A stretch of DNA of 34,197 nucleotides from Bacilli bacterium (lineage in GTDB: Bacteria; Bacillota_I; Bacilli_A; RF39; UBA660), in contig JAEDNL010000009.1 in assembly GCA_016302505.1 (NCBI GenBank), positions 1-34,197 on the forward strand, written 5' to 3'. The position numbers were made by a program, and so were the translations under genes. Of the stretch, positions 15,924-24,363 are shown piece after piece; the stretch's first letter is position 1; the number at the start of each line of letters is the position of its first letter. Below the pieces are notes generated by a model that saw nothing but the letters and a program-made list of their open reading frames with translations, searched no databases and was not told the origin of the DNA.

Positions 15924-16593
15924 ATTTTAATGTAAGTTTTGGTCCAGATGATCTATATACATTATTGTTTTTAACTTCTTTGTATTTTGATACTATAGCA
16001 TTAATTTTAAGTGCTTGAGCATTTAATTCACTTTTAGATGCTCCATTTGACACCATTGTATCATAAATTCTTTTTTCTTTGTTATATTCGCTTCTTAAAT
16101 AATCAAGAGGACTCATTTTAGGATTACTTTGAGCAGTTGCTACTTTTTTCTCAGGTTTAATAACATACTCGTCATTTTCTCTTCTCTTAGGTAGTTCAGG
16201 TGTTGGTGCTTTATCTTTTCTTTTAGGCAACTCTGGTGCTGTTTGTTCTTTTTTTGCTTTTATTTCAGGAAGTTCACTCGAAACAGCAGGTTCTTCATCC
16301 AACTTTCTATCTAAATAAATATAGCTATCTAAAGTATTACTTTTCCATTTAGAATATAATATATCATTAGGAGTCTTAAGATTCTTAATAGAATGAATTA
16401 TATTAACTATAGGACATAAACTTATAAATATATTTTTTAAATTACTAAGTACTTTATTCATATTACTTAGTTTATTATATTTTTTAATAACCTCATCTTG
16501 ATTATATTCCATCTTTCTTTTTATATACATTGATTTACTAATATTAATAGTACAACTAATTAATGTAGATATTAAATATAAATTAAGCCACAT
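15922..16593 (-). CDS. Membrane-anchored protein with PELPKR repeats, unknown
   Basis: About 223 residues. A first hydrophobic helix (LNLYLISTLISCTINI) and a second one (LKNIFISLCPIVNIIHSI) are followed by a long cytoplasmic-type, low-complexity segment with three proline-rich repeats (SSELPEIKAKKE, APELPKRKDK, TPELPKRREN) and a C-terminal helical domain beginning SPLDYLRSEYNKEKRIYDTM. No family recognised; the PELPKR repeats may bind another protein. The frame opens at a TTG at 16635, but this lies in the -10 region; ATG 16593 has GGGGGG and AAAGG upstream and is chosen. It has its own strong promoter and terminator. Confidence 0.65.
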   Translation of the reverse strand: MWLNLYLISTLISCTINISKSMYIKRKMEYNQDEVIKKYNKLSNMNKVLSNLKNIFISLCPIVNIIHSIKNLKTPNDILYSKWKSNTLDSYIYLDRKLDEEPAVSSELPEIKAKKEQTAPELPKRKDKAPTPELPKRRENDEYVIKPEKKVATAQSNPKMSPLDYLRSEYNKEKRIYDTMVSNGASKSELNAQALKINAIVSKYKEVKNNNVYRSSGPKLTLK

Positions 16594-16623
16594 AATTCCC
16601 CCCATCCTTTCAAATATGAGCAT

Positions 16624-16652
16624 ATTATACCACAAAACATAGATTTAGTCAA
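16624..16652 (-). promoter_or_regulatory. Strong sigma-A promoter of the PELPKR protein gene
   Basis: TTGACT (16647-16652) and TATAAT (16624-16629) are 17 bases apart on the minus strand. The -35 begins one base after the stop codon of the frameshifted gene upstream. Confidence 0.85.
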
Positions 16653-16653
16653 T

Positions 16654-17081
16654 TTATTGTTTTATCAAAATATAAACTTTTGTTTTTTTACCATTTATTA
16701 AAACTGATAATTTATCGTTTAATTTTAAGTTTGATTTTGATAATACAAAATCTAAATCATGTTTGCTTTTAGATACTTTTATTTTTAATTCACTTTGTAT
16801 TTCCATTTCTAGTTTATTTAAATTTTTATAATTTAATTTGCAAGGTTGATTTCCATTTATACCGATAAATTTAAATTTTTCTTAATATCATTATAATTAA
16901 TTTTTAAATCATTTATTATACTATTAACACTTTTATCAAAATTAGTAGTGTTACACTTTATATCCTTTAATAATAGGTACACATTATTAAGGCTTTTAAT
17001 ACGATAATCAACAAAATCTTTCACAAATATATTTTTTATTGCTTTACTCCATCCACTACCAAAAGTACATAAATATCTCAT
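16654..17081 (-). pseudogene. Unknown gene split by a frameshift
   Basis: The first part encodes about 74 residues from ATG 17081 (MRYLCTFGSGWSKAIKNIF to NDIKKNLNLSV) and stops at 16857. Immediately overlapping it, a second frame with no start codon continues as FIGINGNQPCKLNYKNLN and ends LSVLINGKKTKVYILIKQ at TAA 16654-16656. Together they would give one protein of about 145 residues. The junction is an A/T homopolymer-like stretch (AAAAATTTAAATTTATC), a typical place for a slip. Either the gene is dead, uses programmed frameshifting, or the assembly has an indel. No family recognised, and the ribosome binding site is weak. Confidence 0.5.
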
Positions 17082-17139
17082 AATAATCACATTTCTTTCT
17101 ATATCAATTATATCATGTTAAATAATAATATTAAATTAA

Positions 17140-17169
17140 TTAAACAAAAAACGAGAATATCTCGTTTTT
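17140..17169 (-). terminator. argS terminator
   Basis: AAAAACGAGA-ATA-TCTCGTTTTT (17147-17169) is a perfect 10-bp stem; on the minus strand it ends in TTTTTTG. It overlaps the argS stop codon. Confidence 0.85.
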
Positions 17170-18847
17170 ACAATCTATCTACTGTTTTAATACCTAAAAT
17201 ACTAGTTCCATTTTCTATTACTATTCTAATAGAATCAAGAAGTAATAATCTAGAATTCTTAACCAATTCATTACTTTCTTTTAATATATTTGTCTCTTCA
17301 TAATACTTACTAAATAAACTACATAAATCATTTAAATATTTAGCTATTATAGAAGATTCACTTGTTTTAATAGTTTCAATAATAATATTTTCAAAATCAT
17401 ATAATTTTTTAATTATTTGTTCTTCAGTTTTAGTATTTAACACAATATTACTATAATCTATATTAAACTTCCCTTTATTTAATATAGATTTAATTCTTAC
17501 ATAATTATATAAAATGTATATAGCAGAATTACCAGTAAAATTAGTCGCATCATCTAAATTAAAATTAATATTTTTACCACGATTAATATTTAACATATTA
17601 TATCTAATACATGAAGATGCTAAACTTAAATACTCATCATTATTTAATTGTGTTCCTCTTTCTTTAAAGTTAACTTTTAATTTATCAATAGTTGATGCAA
17701 TAAAATCTTCTAATAATACTATTTTGCCTTCTCTAGTGGCCATTTTTTCACCATTTAAAAGTACAAATGAATAAGATATCAAACTAGGACTATCGTATCC
17801 TAAAATATCTAAAACAGCACTTATTTGTTCCATATATACTTTTTGATCTTCACCTAATACGATTAAATTAACATCTTTATTCTTTTCCATTTTATATATA
17901 GTATATGCTATATCCCTTAATGGATAAAGACTTGTTTTATCTTCACGAGTTAATACTAATACAGGAGACTTAGTAGGTATATTATAACCACTTAAATCAA
18001 CATATAATCTTCCATTTTCATCTTCTTTTAGTTTACCTTTTTCTTTTATTTTATCTAATATTTCTTGAGTTACTTTTCCAAATACAAAATTACTTTCATA
18101 AGTAAATGAATCCCAATGAATATCTATTTTATCAAAAATACTCTTTTGACCTTCAACACATATATCAGTAATTTTCTTAAATTCATCTCTTACAGAAACA
18201 TCTCCATTTTCTAAAGCATTTAAATATTTAAATATTTCTTTTTCTACTTCTTCATCTACTTTTGCTTCTTCATTAATTTTAATATATAATTCAAGCATTT
18301 CATCAAAAGTAACATTATTTATATCAGAATATTTTTTAACTCCGATTAAAAGCATCGCTATTTGTTTACCTATATCATTAACAAAATATTCTCTATCAAC
18401 ATCATAACCATTAAATTTATATAAACGATATAAAAAGTCTCCTATGATACTATTTCTACTTCTTCCTATATGAGGAGATGCATTAGGATTAATAGAAGTA
18501 TGTTCTATCAATAAACTTTTACCAATTCCTTCATTATTACTTCCATACTTTTCTTTTAATGTTTCTATTTTTTCTATTACAAATTTGCTTAAACTTTCTT
18601 TATTAATATTAAAATTTAAATATGGTCCAATCACAAAAGCATCTAAAATAATATTTTTATCAAATTCTAAATGTTCTAATAAGTAATTAGCCTTTTCATT
18701 AGGATTATTTAAATTATCAATTTTAACTTTAAAACATGGTAAACAATAGTCTCCCATTCCTTCTTTTGGTGGTATAGATATATCTATTAAATCTTTATCT
18801 ATTCCTAAACTGCTAATTAAATTAGTTAAGTATTCTTTATAATTCAT
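17168..18847 (-). CDS. argS: Arginyl-tRNA synthetase
   Basis: Charges tRNA-Arg with arginine in the cytoplasm. About 559 residues in the class I order: an N-terminal Add-1 domain, the signature NPNASPHIGRSRNSIIGDFL (HIGH-type motif), EYFVNDIGKQIAML, the Rossmann fold with SPVLVLTREDKTSLYPLRDIA and LIVLGEDQKVYMEQ, then NGEKMATREGKIVLLEDFI, which stands in place of KMSKS as in most ArgRS, and a helical DALR anticodon-binding end. ATG 18847 has GGAGGGAACTT directly upstream; the frame starts 8 codons earlier without a site. A TATAAT lies at 18872-18877. tRNA-Arg(UCU) lies just upstream on the same strand, separated by a terminator. Confidence 0.95.
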   Translation of the reverse strand: MNYKEYLTNLISSLGIDKDLIDISIPPKEGMGDYCLPCFKVKIDNLNNPNEKANYLLEHLEFDKNIILDAFVIGPYLNFNINKESLSKFVIEKIETLKEKYGSNNEGIGKSLLIEHTSINPNASPHIGRSRNSIIGDFLYRLYKFNGYDVDREYFVNDIGKQIAMLLIGVKKYSDINNVTFDEMLELYIKINEEAKVDEEVEKEIFKYLNALENGDVSVRDEFKKITDICVEGQKSIFDKIDIHWDSFTYESNFVFGKVTQEILDKIKEKGKLKEDENGRLYVDLSGYNIPTKSPVLVLTREDKTSLYPLRDIAYTIYKMEKNKDVNLIVLGEDQKVYMEQISAVLDILGYDSPSLISYSFVLLNGEKMATREGKIVLLEDFIASTIDKLKVNFKERGTQLNNDEYLSLASSCIRYNMLNINRGKNINFNLDDATNFTGNSAIYILYNYVRIKSILNKGKFNIDYSNIVLNTKTEEQIIKKLYDFENIIIETIKTSESSIIAKYLNDLCSLFSKYYEETNILKESNELVKNSRLLLLDSIRIVIENGTSILGIKTVDRL

Positions 18848-18915
18848 AAGTTCCCTCCACTTATATATCATATTATAACATTCTTAATCAATATATTCTA
18901 TAGTTAATTTCTATT

Positions 18916-18942
18916 ATGAAAAAAACTGCGTTAAGCAGTTTT
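18916..18942 (-). terminator. tRNA-Arg terminator
   Basis: AAAACTGC-(5)-GCAGTTTT (18922-18942) forms an 8-bp stem, followed on the minus strand by more T. It lies 12 bases after the tRNA CCA and before argS. Confidence 0.85.
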
Positions 18943-18953
18943 ACTTTCAAACA

Positions 18954-19030
<77 letters not shown>

Positions 19031-19049
19031 AACTTGAAATTACTAATAA

Positions 19050-19078
19050 AGTATACAACATTATTTAGTATTTTTCAA
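19050..19078 (-). promoter_or_regulatory. Sigma-A promoter of tRNA-Arg
   Basis: TTGAAA (19073-19078) and TATACT (19050-19055), 17 bases apart on the minus strand, about 20 bases before the tRNA. Confidence 0.8.
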
Positions 19079-19084
19079 GTATTT

Positions 19085-20014
19085 TTAATTATTTTTTGAA
19101 ATAGTTGCTATATTACTTCTATCTTTTGTATTAAAAACTATTTCATTTACATCATAATTATCAAAAATAGACTCAGCAATAGCATACTTAACTTCTTCTA
19201 AAAGAACAGATTTATCTTTATCTAATATATATTCATTAAATATTATATTCATTTTATCGTTATTTACTTCATGACTTACTATTTCTAAATTATTATTTAT
19301 ATAGCTATTTAAATTATATTGAGCATTTACTATACTTTTTAATTCTTCAATAATTATATCTATCTTTTCACTATTAGTATTCATGATTTTAGTAACTGGT
19401 ACTAAATATTCTATATCATTATTTTTTTTATTAAAATAAATAGTAGTCTTGGTTATATCTTTTAAATTATTTATATCATATTCTTTATTTATACCATAAC
19501 TTCTATTTAATGGATATGGTATTTCCTTTTTACTTTTAGGTAAATATTTAAGTGGTTCATTATTAATAGATAAATATATATTATTAATACCATTTATATC
19601 AGTAATAGTATAAATAATACTCTCTATCATAACCTCTTCATTATATTTACTTACATTTAATAACTCTCTAGAAAAATCAATATATATATTATTTTTATCT
19701 ATTTTAACACTATTTACTTTAGTATTCTTTGGTATTAAAGGTTTAAAATCATTTAATACATCACTACCATTAATAAGTATATTTAATTTTTTATTTACTA
19801 AATCAATAATATTATCATAACTAGCATACTCTATCATTCTCCCTAAATAATAATCATTATCCATTAGATATACTACTACTTCTTTTTTATCAGTAATACT
19901 CTTATCTATTTTAATTTCTTTATTAGGCGAAGTTGGTACTAAATAAAACATCAAAAGTAAAAAAAACGAAATAGATGTTACACATATTTTATTTATTGTA
20001 TATTTCTTTATCAT
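19085..20014 (-). CDS. gerM: GerM-like sporulation lipoprotein/membrane protein
   Basis: A 309-residue protein with an N-terminal membrane anchor (CVTSISFFLLLMFYLVPTSP) and two GerMN domains. The first holds LIPKNTKVNSVKIDKNNIYI, DFSRELLNVS and a following 'ESIIYTITDINGINNIYLSI' strand-helix set; the second runs from about residue 185 with TTIYFNKKN, IIEELKS and MNIIFNEYILD. In B. subtilis GerM takes part in engulfment and germination and contacts the SpoIIIA-SpoIIQ channel, so the presence of spoIIIAH close by is consistent. No lipobox cysteine is seen in the usual place, so it may stay as a signal-anchor protein. gerE lies directly upstream, the same linkage as in B. subtilis. The Shine-Dalgarno is weak. 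Confidence 0.8.
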   Translation of the reverse strand: MIKKYTINKICVTSISFFLLLMFYLVPTSPNKEIKIDKSITDKKEVVVYLMDNDYYLGRMIEYASYDNIIDLVNKKLNILINGSDVLNDFKPLIPKNTKVNSVKIDKNNIYIDFSRELLNVSKYNEEVMIESIIYTITDINGINNIYLSINNEPLKYLPKSKKEIPYPLNRSYGINKEYDINNLKDITKTTIYFNKKNNDIEYLVPVTKIMNTNSEKIDIIIEELKSIVNAQYNLNSYINNNLEIVSHEVNNDKMNIIFNEYILDKDKSVLLEEVKYAIAESIFDNYDVNEIVFNTKDRSNIATISKNN

Positions 20015-20035
20015 ATTAAATAATATTCTCTATAA

Positions 20036-20065
20036 TATAAAAAATGACTTTTTAAAGCCATTTTT
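20036..20065 (-). terminator. gerE terminator
   Basis: AAAAATGAC and GCCATTTTT (20040-20065) form a 9-bp stem with one G-U pair, followed on the minus strand by T-rich sequence. It overlaps the gerE stop and separates gerE from gerM. Confidence 0.7.
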
Positions 20066-20270
20066 ATAATGATATTTCCCCTAACTTCAAAAGTTCAATA
20101 ACTGCTCCTGCTCTTCCTTTACATCCTAGTTTCTGCATAGCATTAGATACATGATTTCTAACAGTCTTTTCACTTATTCCTAATATAGTAGCTATTTCTC
20201 TTGTTGTTTTATTTTGAACTAATAACTCAAAAACAGATTTTTCTCTTTTAGTTAGTATATTTCCTGTCAT
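20064..20270 (-). CDS. gerE: Late sporulation regulator GerE (LuxR-type HTH)
   Basis: A 68-residue protein that is almost only a LuxR/FixJ helix-turn-helix: LTKREKSVFELLVQNKTTRE, IATILGISEKTVRNHVSNAM, QKLGCKGRAGAVIELLKLGE. GerE is the standalone HTH that controls coat genes in the mother cell after sigma-K activation; length and lack of a receiver domain fit it. The frame opens 11 codons earlier, but ATG 20270 has AGAGAGGG at good spacing. gerM follows on the same strand, as in the gerE-gerM region of B. subtilis. A sigma-K-like promoter precedes it. Other small LuxR proteins exist, but the neighbours favour GerE. Confidence 0.85.
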   Translation of the reverse strand: MTGNILTKREKSVFELLVQNKTTREIATILGISEKTVRNHVSNAMQKLGCKGRAGAVIELLKLGEISL

Positions 20271-20313
20271 ATTAACCCTCTCTTTAACATATATTTTATT
20301 CACTATCCTAAAG

Positions 20314-20341
20314 TAATTTATGAATAATTATAAAATATGTG
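20314..20341 (-). promoter_or_regulatory. Candidate sigma-K promoter of gerE
   Basis: Read on the minus strand, CAC(A) at 20338-20341 is followed after 15-16 bases by CATAAATTA (20314-20322), which fits the sigma-K pattern AC...CATAnnnTA. The expected start is about 35-40 bases before the gerE ATG. The short, A/T-rich motif could occur by chance. Confidence 0.45.
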
Positions 20342-20356
20342 AAAGAAAAAAGCCTA

Positions 20357-20848
20357 TTATGATTCAAACTTAATAGTAATATTTTTCTTTTCTTTAAATT
20401 CTTCTTGTATACTTCTCATTATTTTATTAGCAAGTTCACTATTGTGTTCACTAGATGATATAGTTACTTTAATATTATCATTATTTATTTCAACAAAGGA
20501 TTTAATTTTAAAATCATTTAATATTTTATCTTCTAAATAAGTTTCTTTTCCTTTTGCTAAATTTAATAATTGTAGCTCTTCAAAAGCAGTATTTTTCTCT
20601 TCACTTGTCAAAGAAGATGAAGTTAATTTATCTTGTAATTCACTCATAGTTGTTTCAATCTTTTCATTTCTTTTTACTCTTAATGCCACTAGTTTATCAT
20701 TTTCACTAATTTTAACATCAACTGTTTTATTAACTTCTTTTGTTTTATTATCACTAAATATTTCACTTGGAAGAGTTATATAGTAAATACCTAATACTAA
20801 TATTAAAGAAAACAAAGTCAAAAACCATAAATTCTTTCTATTTATCAT
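20357..20848 (-). CDS. spoIIIAH: Stage III sporulation protein SpoIIIAH-like
   Basis: A 163-residue protein: short cytoplasmic start (MINRKNLWF), one transmembrane helix (LTLFSLILVLGIYYITLP), a charged helical linker (LVALRVKRNEKIETTMSELQ, SLTSEEKNTAFEEL) and the YscJ/FliF-like ring-building domain at the end (VEINNDNIKVTISSSEHNSE, IMRSIQEEFKEKKNITIKF). SpoIIIAH sits in the mother-cell membrane and pairs with SpoIIQ across the intermembrane space to form the feeding channel. The other spoIIIA genes are not adjacent. ATG 20848 with GAGGTGAAT is the start; a GTG two codons earlier lies in the Shine-Dalgarno. Confidence 0.82.
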   Translation of the reverse strand: MINRKNLWFLTLFSLILVLGIYYITLPSEIFSDNKTKEVNKTVDVKISENDKLVALRVKRNEKIETTMSELQDKLTSSSLTSEEKNTAFEELQLLNLAKGKETYLEDKILNDFKIKSFVEINNDNIKVTISSSEHNSELANKIMRSIQEEFKEKKNITIKFES

Positions 20849-20892
20849 ATTCACCTCTATTATATATTATTTATGATAAATAAAAATTATAA

Positions 20893-20929
20893 CAAAAAAA
20901 ACACTATTTATAATAGTTTAGTGTTTTTT
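20893..20929 (-). terminator. Terminator after the Hpt-receiver gene
   Basis: AAAAAAACACTA and TAGTGTTTTTT pair over about 11 bp with a 13-base loop; on the minus strand a run of seven to eight T follows. It starts before the stop codon at 20904. Confidence 0.75.
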
Positions 20930-21683
20930 CAATTATTCTTCTTATATCTCTTTCATTAAATGGTTTAGTAAGTAAATCTACTACTGGATAATTAAATACA
21001 TTTTGTACTGAATCTGAAGTATCATTACCTGTTATTATAGATACAGGCATTTTATAGAATAAATTATTTTTTTGAAAATAATCTAATACTTCAAATCCAT
21101 TAACATTAGGCATATTTAGATCTAACAAACAACATTTTATTCTATCAGCATTACCACTATTAATTATTTCAATAGCTTTAGCACCATCATTAGCAATATA
21201 TACATCATATTTATTATCAAATATTTTTTTAATAAAATTAGCAACAAGATTAGAATCATCAATAACTAATATTGCTTCATCTTTAACAACGCTAGTCATA
21301 TCTTCCATAATATCTTCAGTAGTATCCATACCTAAATATTGTTTGGATACTTTAATAATTCTTTTAGCTTCATTTAATAAAGTTTGATAATTGTTATATA
21401 TATACATTATATCATTAGCTTTAGCTTTTAATTCAAATTGATAAGCTAAATCTGCTAATGTAGTAAAACCTAAATAACTAGAATCGCTTTTAAGTGAATG
21501 AACTTCATTAGCATAGTTTTGTAAATCTGCTGTTTCTCTATATCTTTTTAAATTAGCTAGTTTAGCATCAACTAATTGTAAAAAGTCTCTTAATGTAGCA
21601 TTATACATTTCCATATCACCAAAAAGTTCTAAACTTTTATTAACATTTACTCCATTATTAATTAATAAATTCACATCATTCAT
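20904..21683 (-). CDS. Hpt and receiver domain phosphorelay protein
   Basis: A 259-residue two-domain signalling protein. Residues 10-118 form a histidine phosphotransfer domain: phosphate-accepting His62 in EVHSLKSDSSYLGF. Residues 136-259 form a CheY-type receiver: acidic pair in LVIDDSN (142-143), phospho-Asp188 in LLDLNMP, the Thr/Ser switch in SIITGND, and Lys240 in LLTKPF. There is no DNA-binding or enzyme output domain, so it passes phosphate on or acts by protein contact. Two genes upstream on the same strand is a hybrid histidine kinase whose receiver could hand phosphate to this Hpt. ATG 21683 is used. Partner downstream is unknown; Spo0A is not in the window. Confidence 0.88.
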   Translation of the reverse strand: MNDVNLLINNGVNVNKSLELFGDMEMYNATLRDFLQLVDAKLANLKRYRETADLQNYANEVHSLKSDSSYLGFTTLADLAYQFELKAKANDIMYIYNNYQTLLNEAKRIIKVSKQYLGMDTTEDIMEDMTSVVKDEAILVIDDSNLVANFIKKIFDNKYDVYIANDGAKAIEIINSGNADRIKCCLLDLNMPNVNGFEVLDYFQKNNLFYKMPVSIITGNDTSDSVQNVFNYPVVDLLTKPFNERDIRRIIEKTLNYYK

Positions 21684-21754
21684 ATTATCACTCTACCCTT
21701 AATTTAATTATACCATAAATCATTAAGAGTTCAAGATATTTTACACTATAAATA

Positions 21755-22405
21755 CTAATATAATGTCATAGTCAATTCTTTTTCGTTATTAATATTTATA
21801 TAGTCTTTAATCGTGTTAACCTTAAAACAAAATACTATAGTATCCTCATCACCTAACATGTATGTAATACCGGCTTCATCACATAAATATTTAAGTAAAG
21901 AATAATTTACATTTCTAACTGTCTTTTTACAATTAGCAATACCAGTAAAATAACTAGACTTAACTTCATCTATTAATTCTTTTGATATATTCTCAAATAA
22001 TGACATAGTATTAATTCTAATTAATTGAGAATCATAATCACTCTCAACAGGTAAATTATGTAAAAGACTATTTTTAAAATTACTTTCACTGTTATCTTTT
22101 AAATAATCTAAATCATATTTAAAATATAATCTAAAATAGCCTTTCTTATCATCAACAAAAAAATCAAATAATAATTCAATGTTATCTTTATTACATAATT
22201 CATTTAATAATCCTAAATCTATATTATTAGATAGACATATATTTTCATAATCTATATATTTTCTATCTTCATTAAATAATATATATGCATCATATTTTCT
22301 TGATAATATTGATTTTGTTTCCTCATATAATCTTATAGTTTTATCATTACTAGTTTGTTCACTTCTATCTTCTTCTAAAGCTTTAATTTGTTCTAAAAAA
22401 TTCAT
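21755..22405 (-). CDS. Unknown cytoplasmic protein between kinase and Hpt genes
   Basis: About 216 residues, no membrane segment or signal. The start (MNFLEQIKALEEDRSEQTSN) is helical and charged, followed by alternating short strands and helices such as AYILFNEDRKYIDYENICLS, DNIELLFDFFVDDKKGYFRL and TYMLGDEDTIVFCFKV. The fold could be a small sensory (PAS- or GAF-like) or binding domain, but I see no diagnostic motif. ATG 22405 is chosen because AAGGGGAAA lies upstream; the frame opens 17 codons earlier. It sits between the hybrid kinase and the Hpt-receiver gene on the same strand, so a part in that phosphorelay is likely by position only. Confidence 0.6.
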   Translation of the reverse strand: MNFLEQIKALEEDRSEQTSNDKTIRLYEETKSILSRKYDAYILFNEDRKYIDYENICLSNNIDLGLLNELCNKDNIELLFDFFVDDKKGYFRLYFKYDLDYLKDNSESNFKNSLLHNLPVESDYDSQLIRINTMSLFENISKELIDEVKSSYFTGIANCKKTVRNVNYSLLKYLCDEAGITYMLGDEDTIVFCFKVNTIKDYININNEKELTMTLY

Positions 22406-22453
22406 ATTTACTTTTCCCCTTTCATGTGGCTTCATATTATAACATATTTTATT

Positions 22454-22489
22454 CAAAAAATAAAGAAGTATTAACTCAAATACTTCTTT
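22454..22489 (-). terminator. Terminator after the hybrid kinase gene
   Basis: AAAGAAGTATT and AATACTTCTTT (22462-22489) form a perfect 11-bp stem; the minus-strand transcript goes on ATTTTTTG. It overlaps the kinase stop codon and precedes the next gene. Confidence 0.8.
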
Positions 22490-24297
22490 ATAACTCTATT
22501 TAATTCTAATTGTTCAATAGGTTTAGCTAAATAATCATCAAACCCATCACTTAAATATTTTTCTCTCATGCCTGTTATGGCATTAGCTGTTAAGATTACT
22601 ACTGGTGTATTAAATCCTTCAATTTCTTTTAATTTAATAAATGTTTCTCCACCAGTCATTTTAGGCATCATATCATCAAGTAAAATCAAGTCATATTTGC
22701 CTTCATTTACTTTTTTTAAACATTCTTGACCAGACATAACGCATTCTAAAGTAACATTATATTTAGCAAGTAATCTCTCAGCTACTTTAATATTAAGTAA
22801 GTTATCATCAACAACAAGTACTTTTTTACCATGAGCATCTATTACTTGTTCAGTTTGAACTGGTTTTTTATTTTTAGCATCTTCTAATTCTTTACCTTTA
22901 AGAATGTTTTGATCAACTCTTATAGTAAATTTACTTCCAGAACCATATTCACTTTGTACAGAAATACTTCCATGCATAAGTTCTACTAATTTTTTAGTAA
23001 TTGCAAGACCAAGTCCTGTTCCTTCAACAGAAGTTTCTTTTTCAACACCTAATCTATCAAATTTACTAAATAATTTATCTATACTATCTTTCTTAATACC
23101 AATTCCAGAATCTTGAACTGTTATTAATAATTTAACTTTATCTTCTTTAACATTACCAGATATTTTAAACATAATATATCCAGTCTTTGTATATTTAATA
23201 GCATTAGTTAATAAATTAATTATAACTTGTTTTAAACGAGTAACATCTCCATATAAATATTCAGGAATATTTTTATCATAAGAATATTTAAATTCAAGAG
23301 GTTTTTCTCCTAATCTAGCCCTAGTTAGTAATACTAACTCATCAAACATATCTTTAAAGTTGTATGGCATCTCTATTATCTCAAGTTTATTTGCCTCAAT
23401 TTTAGAAATATCTAATATACCATTAACAAGTTCAAGTAAGTTTTCACTAGCCATAATAATATTTTTAACATCACTCTTTGCAGAATCTTGAATATCTTCA
23501 TCTAATAGTCCATTACTAAATCCCATAACAGCATTTAATGGAGTTCTAATTTCATGAGACATATTACTTAAAAACTCACTCTTAGCAAGATTAGCTTTAA
23601 CAGCTTGTTCTTTGGCAACTTCCAGTTGCTTAATCATTTTAACATCAGGATTTTCTATTGTGTGGTACATAAGAAATATAACAAACGTACCAACGGATGT
23701 GCTTAATAATAAAGCAGGATTAATTTTCTGTAATAAAGCAACAAAAGCAATAAAGAATATATATGTAAAAACCGGATAATATTTTTTGTTTTTTATATTT
23801 TTATAATTAATAATTATACATACTAACCAAAATACAACCATAAGTGAAGTAAGAATATATACAACATTTGCACTTGGGCCATATGTATAAACTATTTTAC
23901 CATCTACATAATAATCTAATCTTAACAATAATATCATAAACATTGAAAAAAGAAAGAACATTAAGATATATTTTGAACTCTTTTTTAAAATTTCGGTTTG
24001 TTTTTTCTTTTTCTTGCTAAATGATATGTGAATAACATAAAGTGTAAATACTGACAAAAAAGCCATATATGAAATCAATAACAATTTTGGAATCAAGTAA
24101 TATAAAAAGTATAAATTTGGAAGGTACTTTACAATATAATATGTAGATAAAGCAAATATTACATTAAGTAAATTAAGCACTATTAAACTACTATACATTG
24201 TTGTTTCATAAGTCTTTATTCTTTCTCTATTAAAATAAACAATTAATAACAAAATGCTATAAAATAAACTACATATTGTAAAAGCATTATTTGTCAT
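22471..24297 (-). CDS. Membrane hybrid histidine kinase with receiver domain
   Basis: About 608 residues. The first 220 residues hold about seven hydrophobic segments in pairs (for example LFYSILLLIVYF, YILMFFLFSMFMILLL, YILTSLMVVFWLVCIII, FTYIFFIAFVALLQ), a sensor like the 7TM or MASE class without an extracellular domain. Then come a HisKA domain with phospho-His (His248 from ATG 24297) in FLSNMSHEIRTPLNAVMGFS, an HATPase_c domain (N box NLLTNAIKYTKTGYI, G1 DSGIGIKKD, G2 EGTGLGLAI), and a C-terminal receiver: KVLVVDDN, LILLDDMMPKMTGGE, VILTANA, DYLAKP. The frame begins four codons earlier at a GTG. With the Hpt-receiver gene two positions downstream it makes a full His-Asp-His-Asp chain. 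Confidence 0.93.
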   Translation of the reverse strand: MTNNAFTICSLFYSILLLIVYFNRERIKTYETTMYSSLIVLNLLNVIFALSTYYIVKYLPNLYFLYYLIPKLLLISYMAFLSVFTLYVIHISFSKKKKKQTEILKKSSKYILMFFLFSMFMILLLRLDYYVDGKIVYTYGPSANVVYILTSLMVVFWLVCIIINYKNIKNKKYYPVFTYIFFIAFVALLQKINPALLLSTSVGTFVIFLMYHTIENPDVKMIKQLEVAKEQAVKANLAKSEFLSNMSHEIRTPLNAVMGFSNGLLDEDIQDSAKSDVKNIIMASENLLELVNGILDISKIEANKLEIIEMPYNFKDMFDELVLLTRARLGEKPLEFKYSYDKNIPEYLYGDVTRLKQVIINLLTNAIKYTKTGYIMFKISGNVKEDKVKLLITVQDSGIGIKKDSIDKLFSKFDRLGVEKETSVEGTGLGLAITKKLVELMHGSISVQSEYGSGSKFTIRVDQNILKGKELEDAKNKKPVQTEQVIDAHGKKVLVVDDNLLNIKVAERLLAKYNVTLECVMSGQECLKKVNEGKYDLILLDDMMPKMTGGETFIKLKEIEGFNTPVVILTANAITGMREKYLSDGFDDYLAKPIEQLELNRVIKKYLS

Positions 24298-24363
24298 TTT
24301 GATCACCACTTTCTATTTTTTTATTCCTAATATCATATTAGCACATTTCATTTTGATAGTAAA

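Noticed and set aside
16594..16635. Extended start at TTG 16635 of the PELPKR protein gene
   Set aside because: It coincides with the -10 region of a strong promoter, so it could not be in the transcript.
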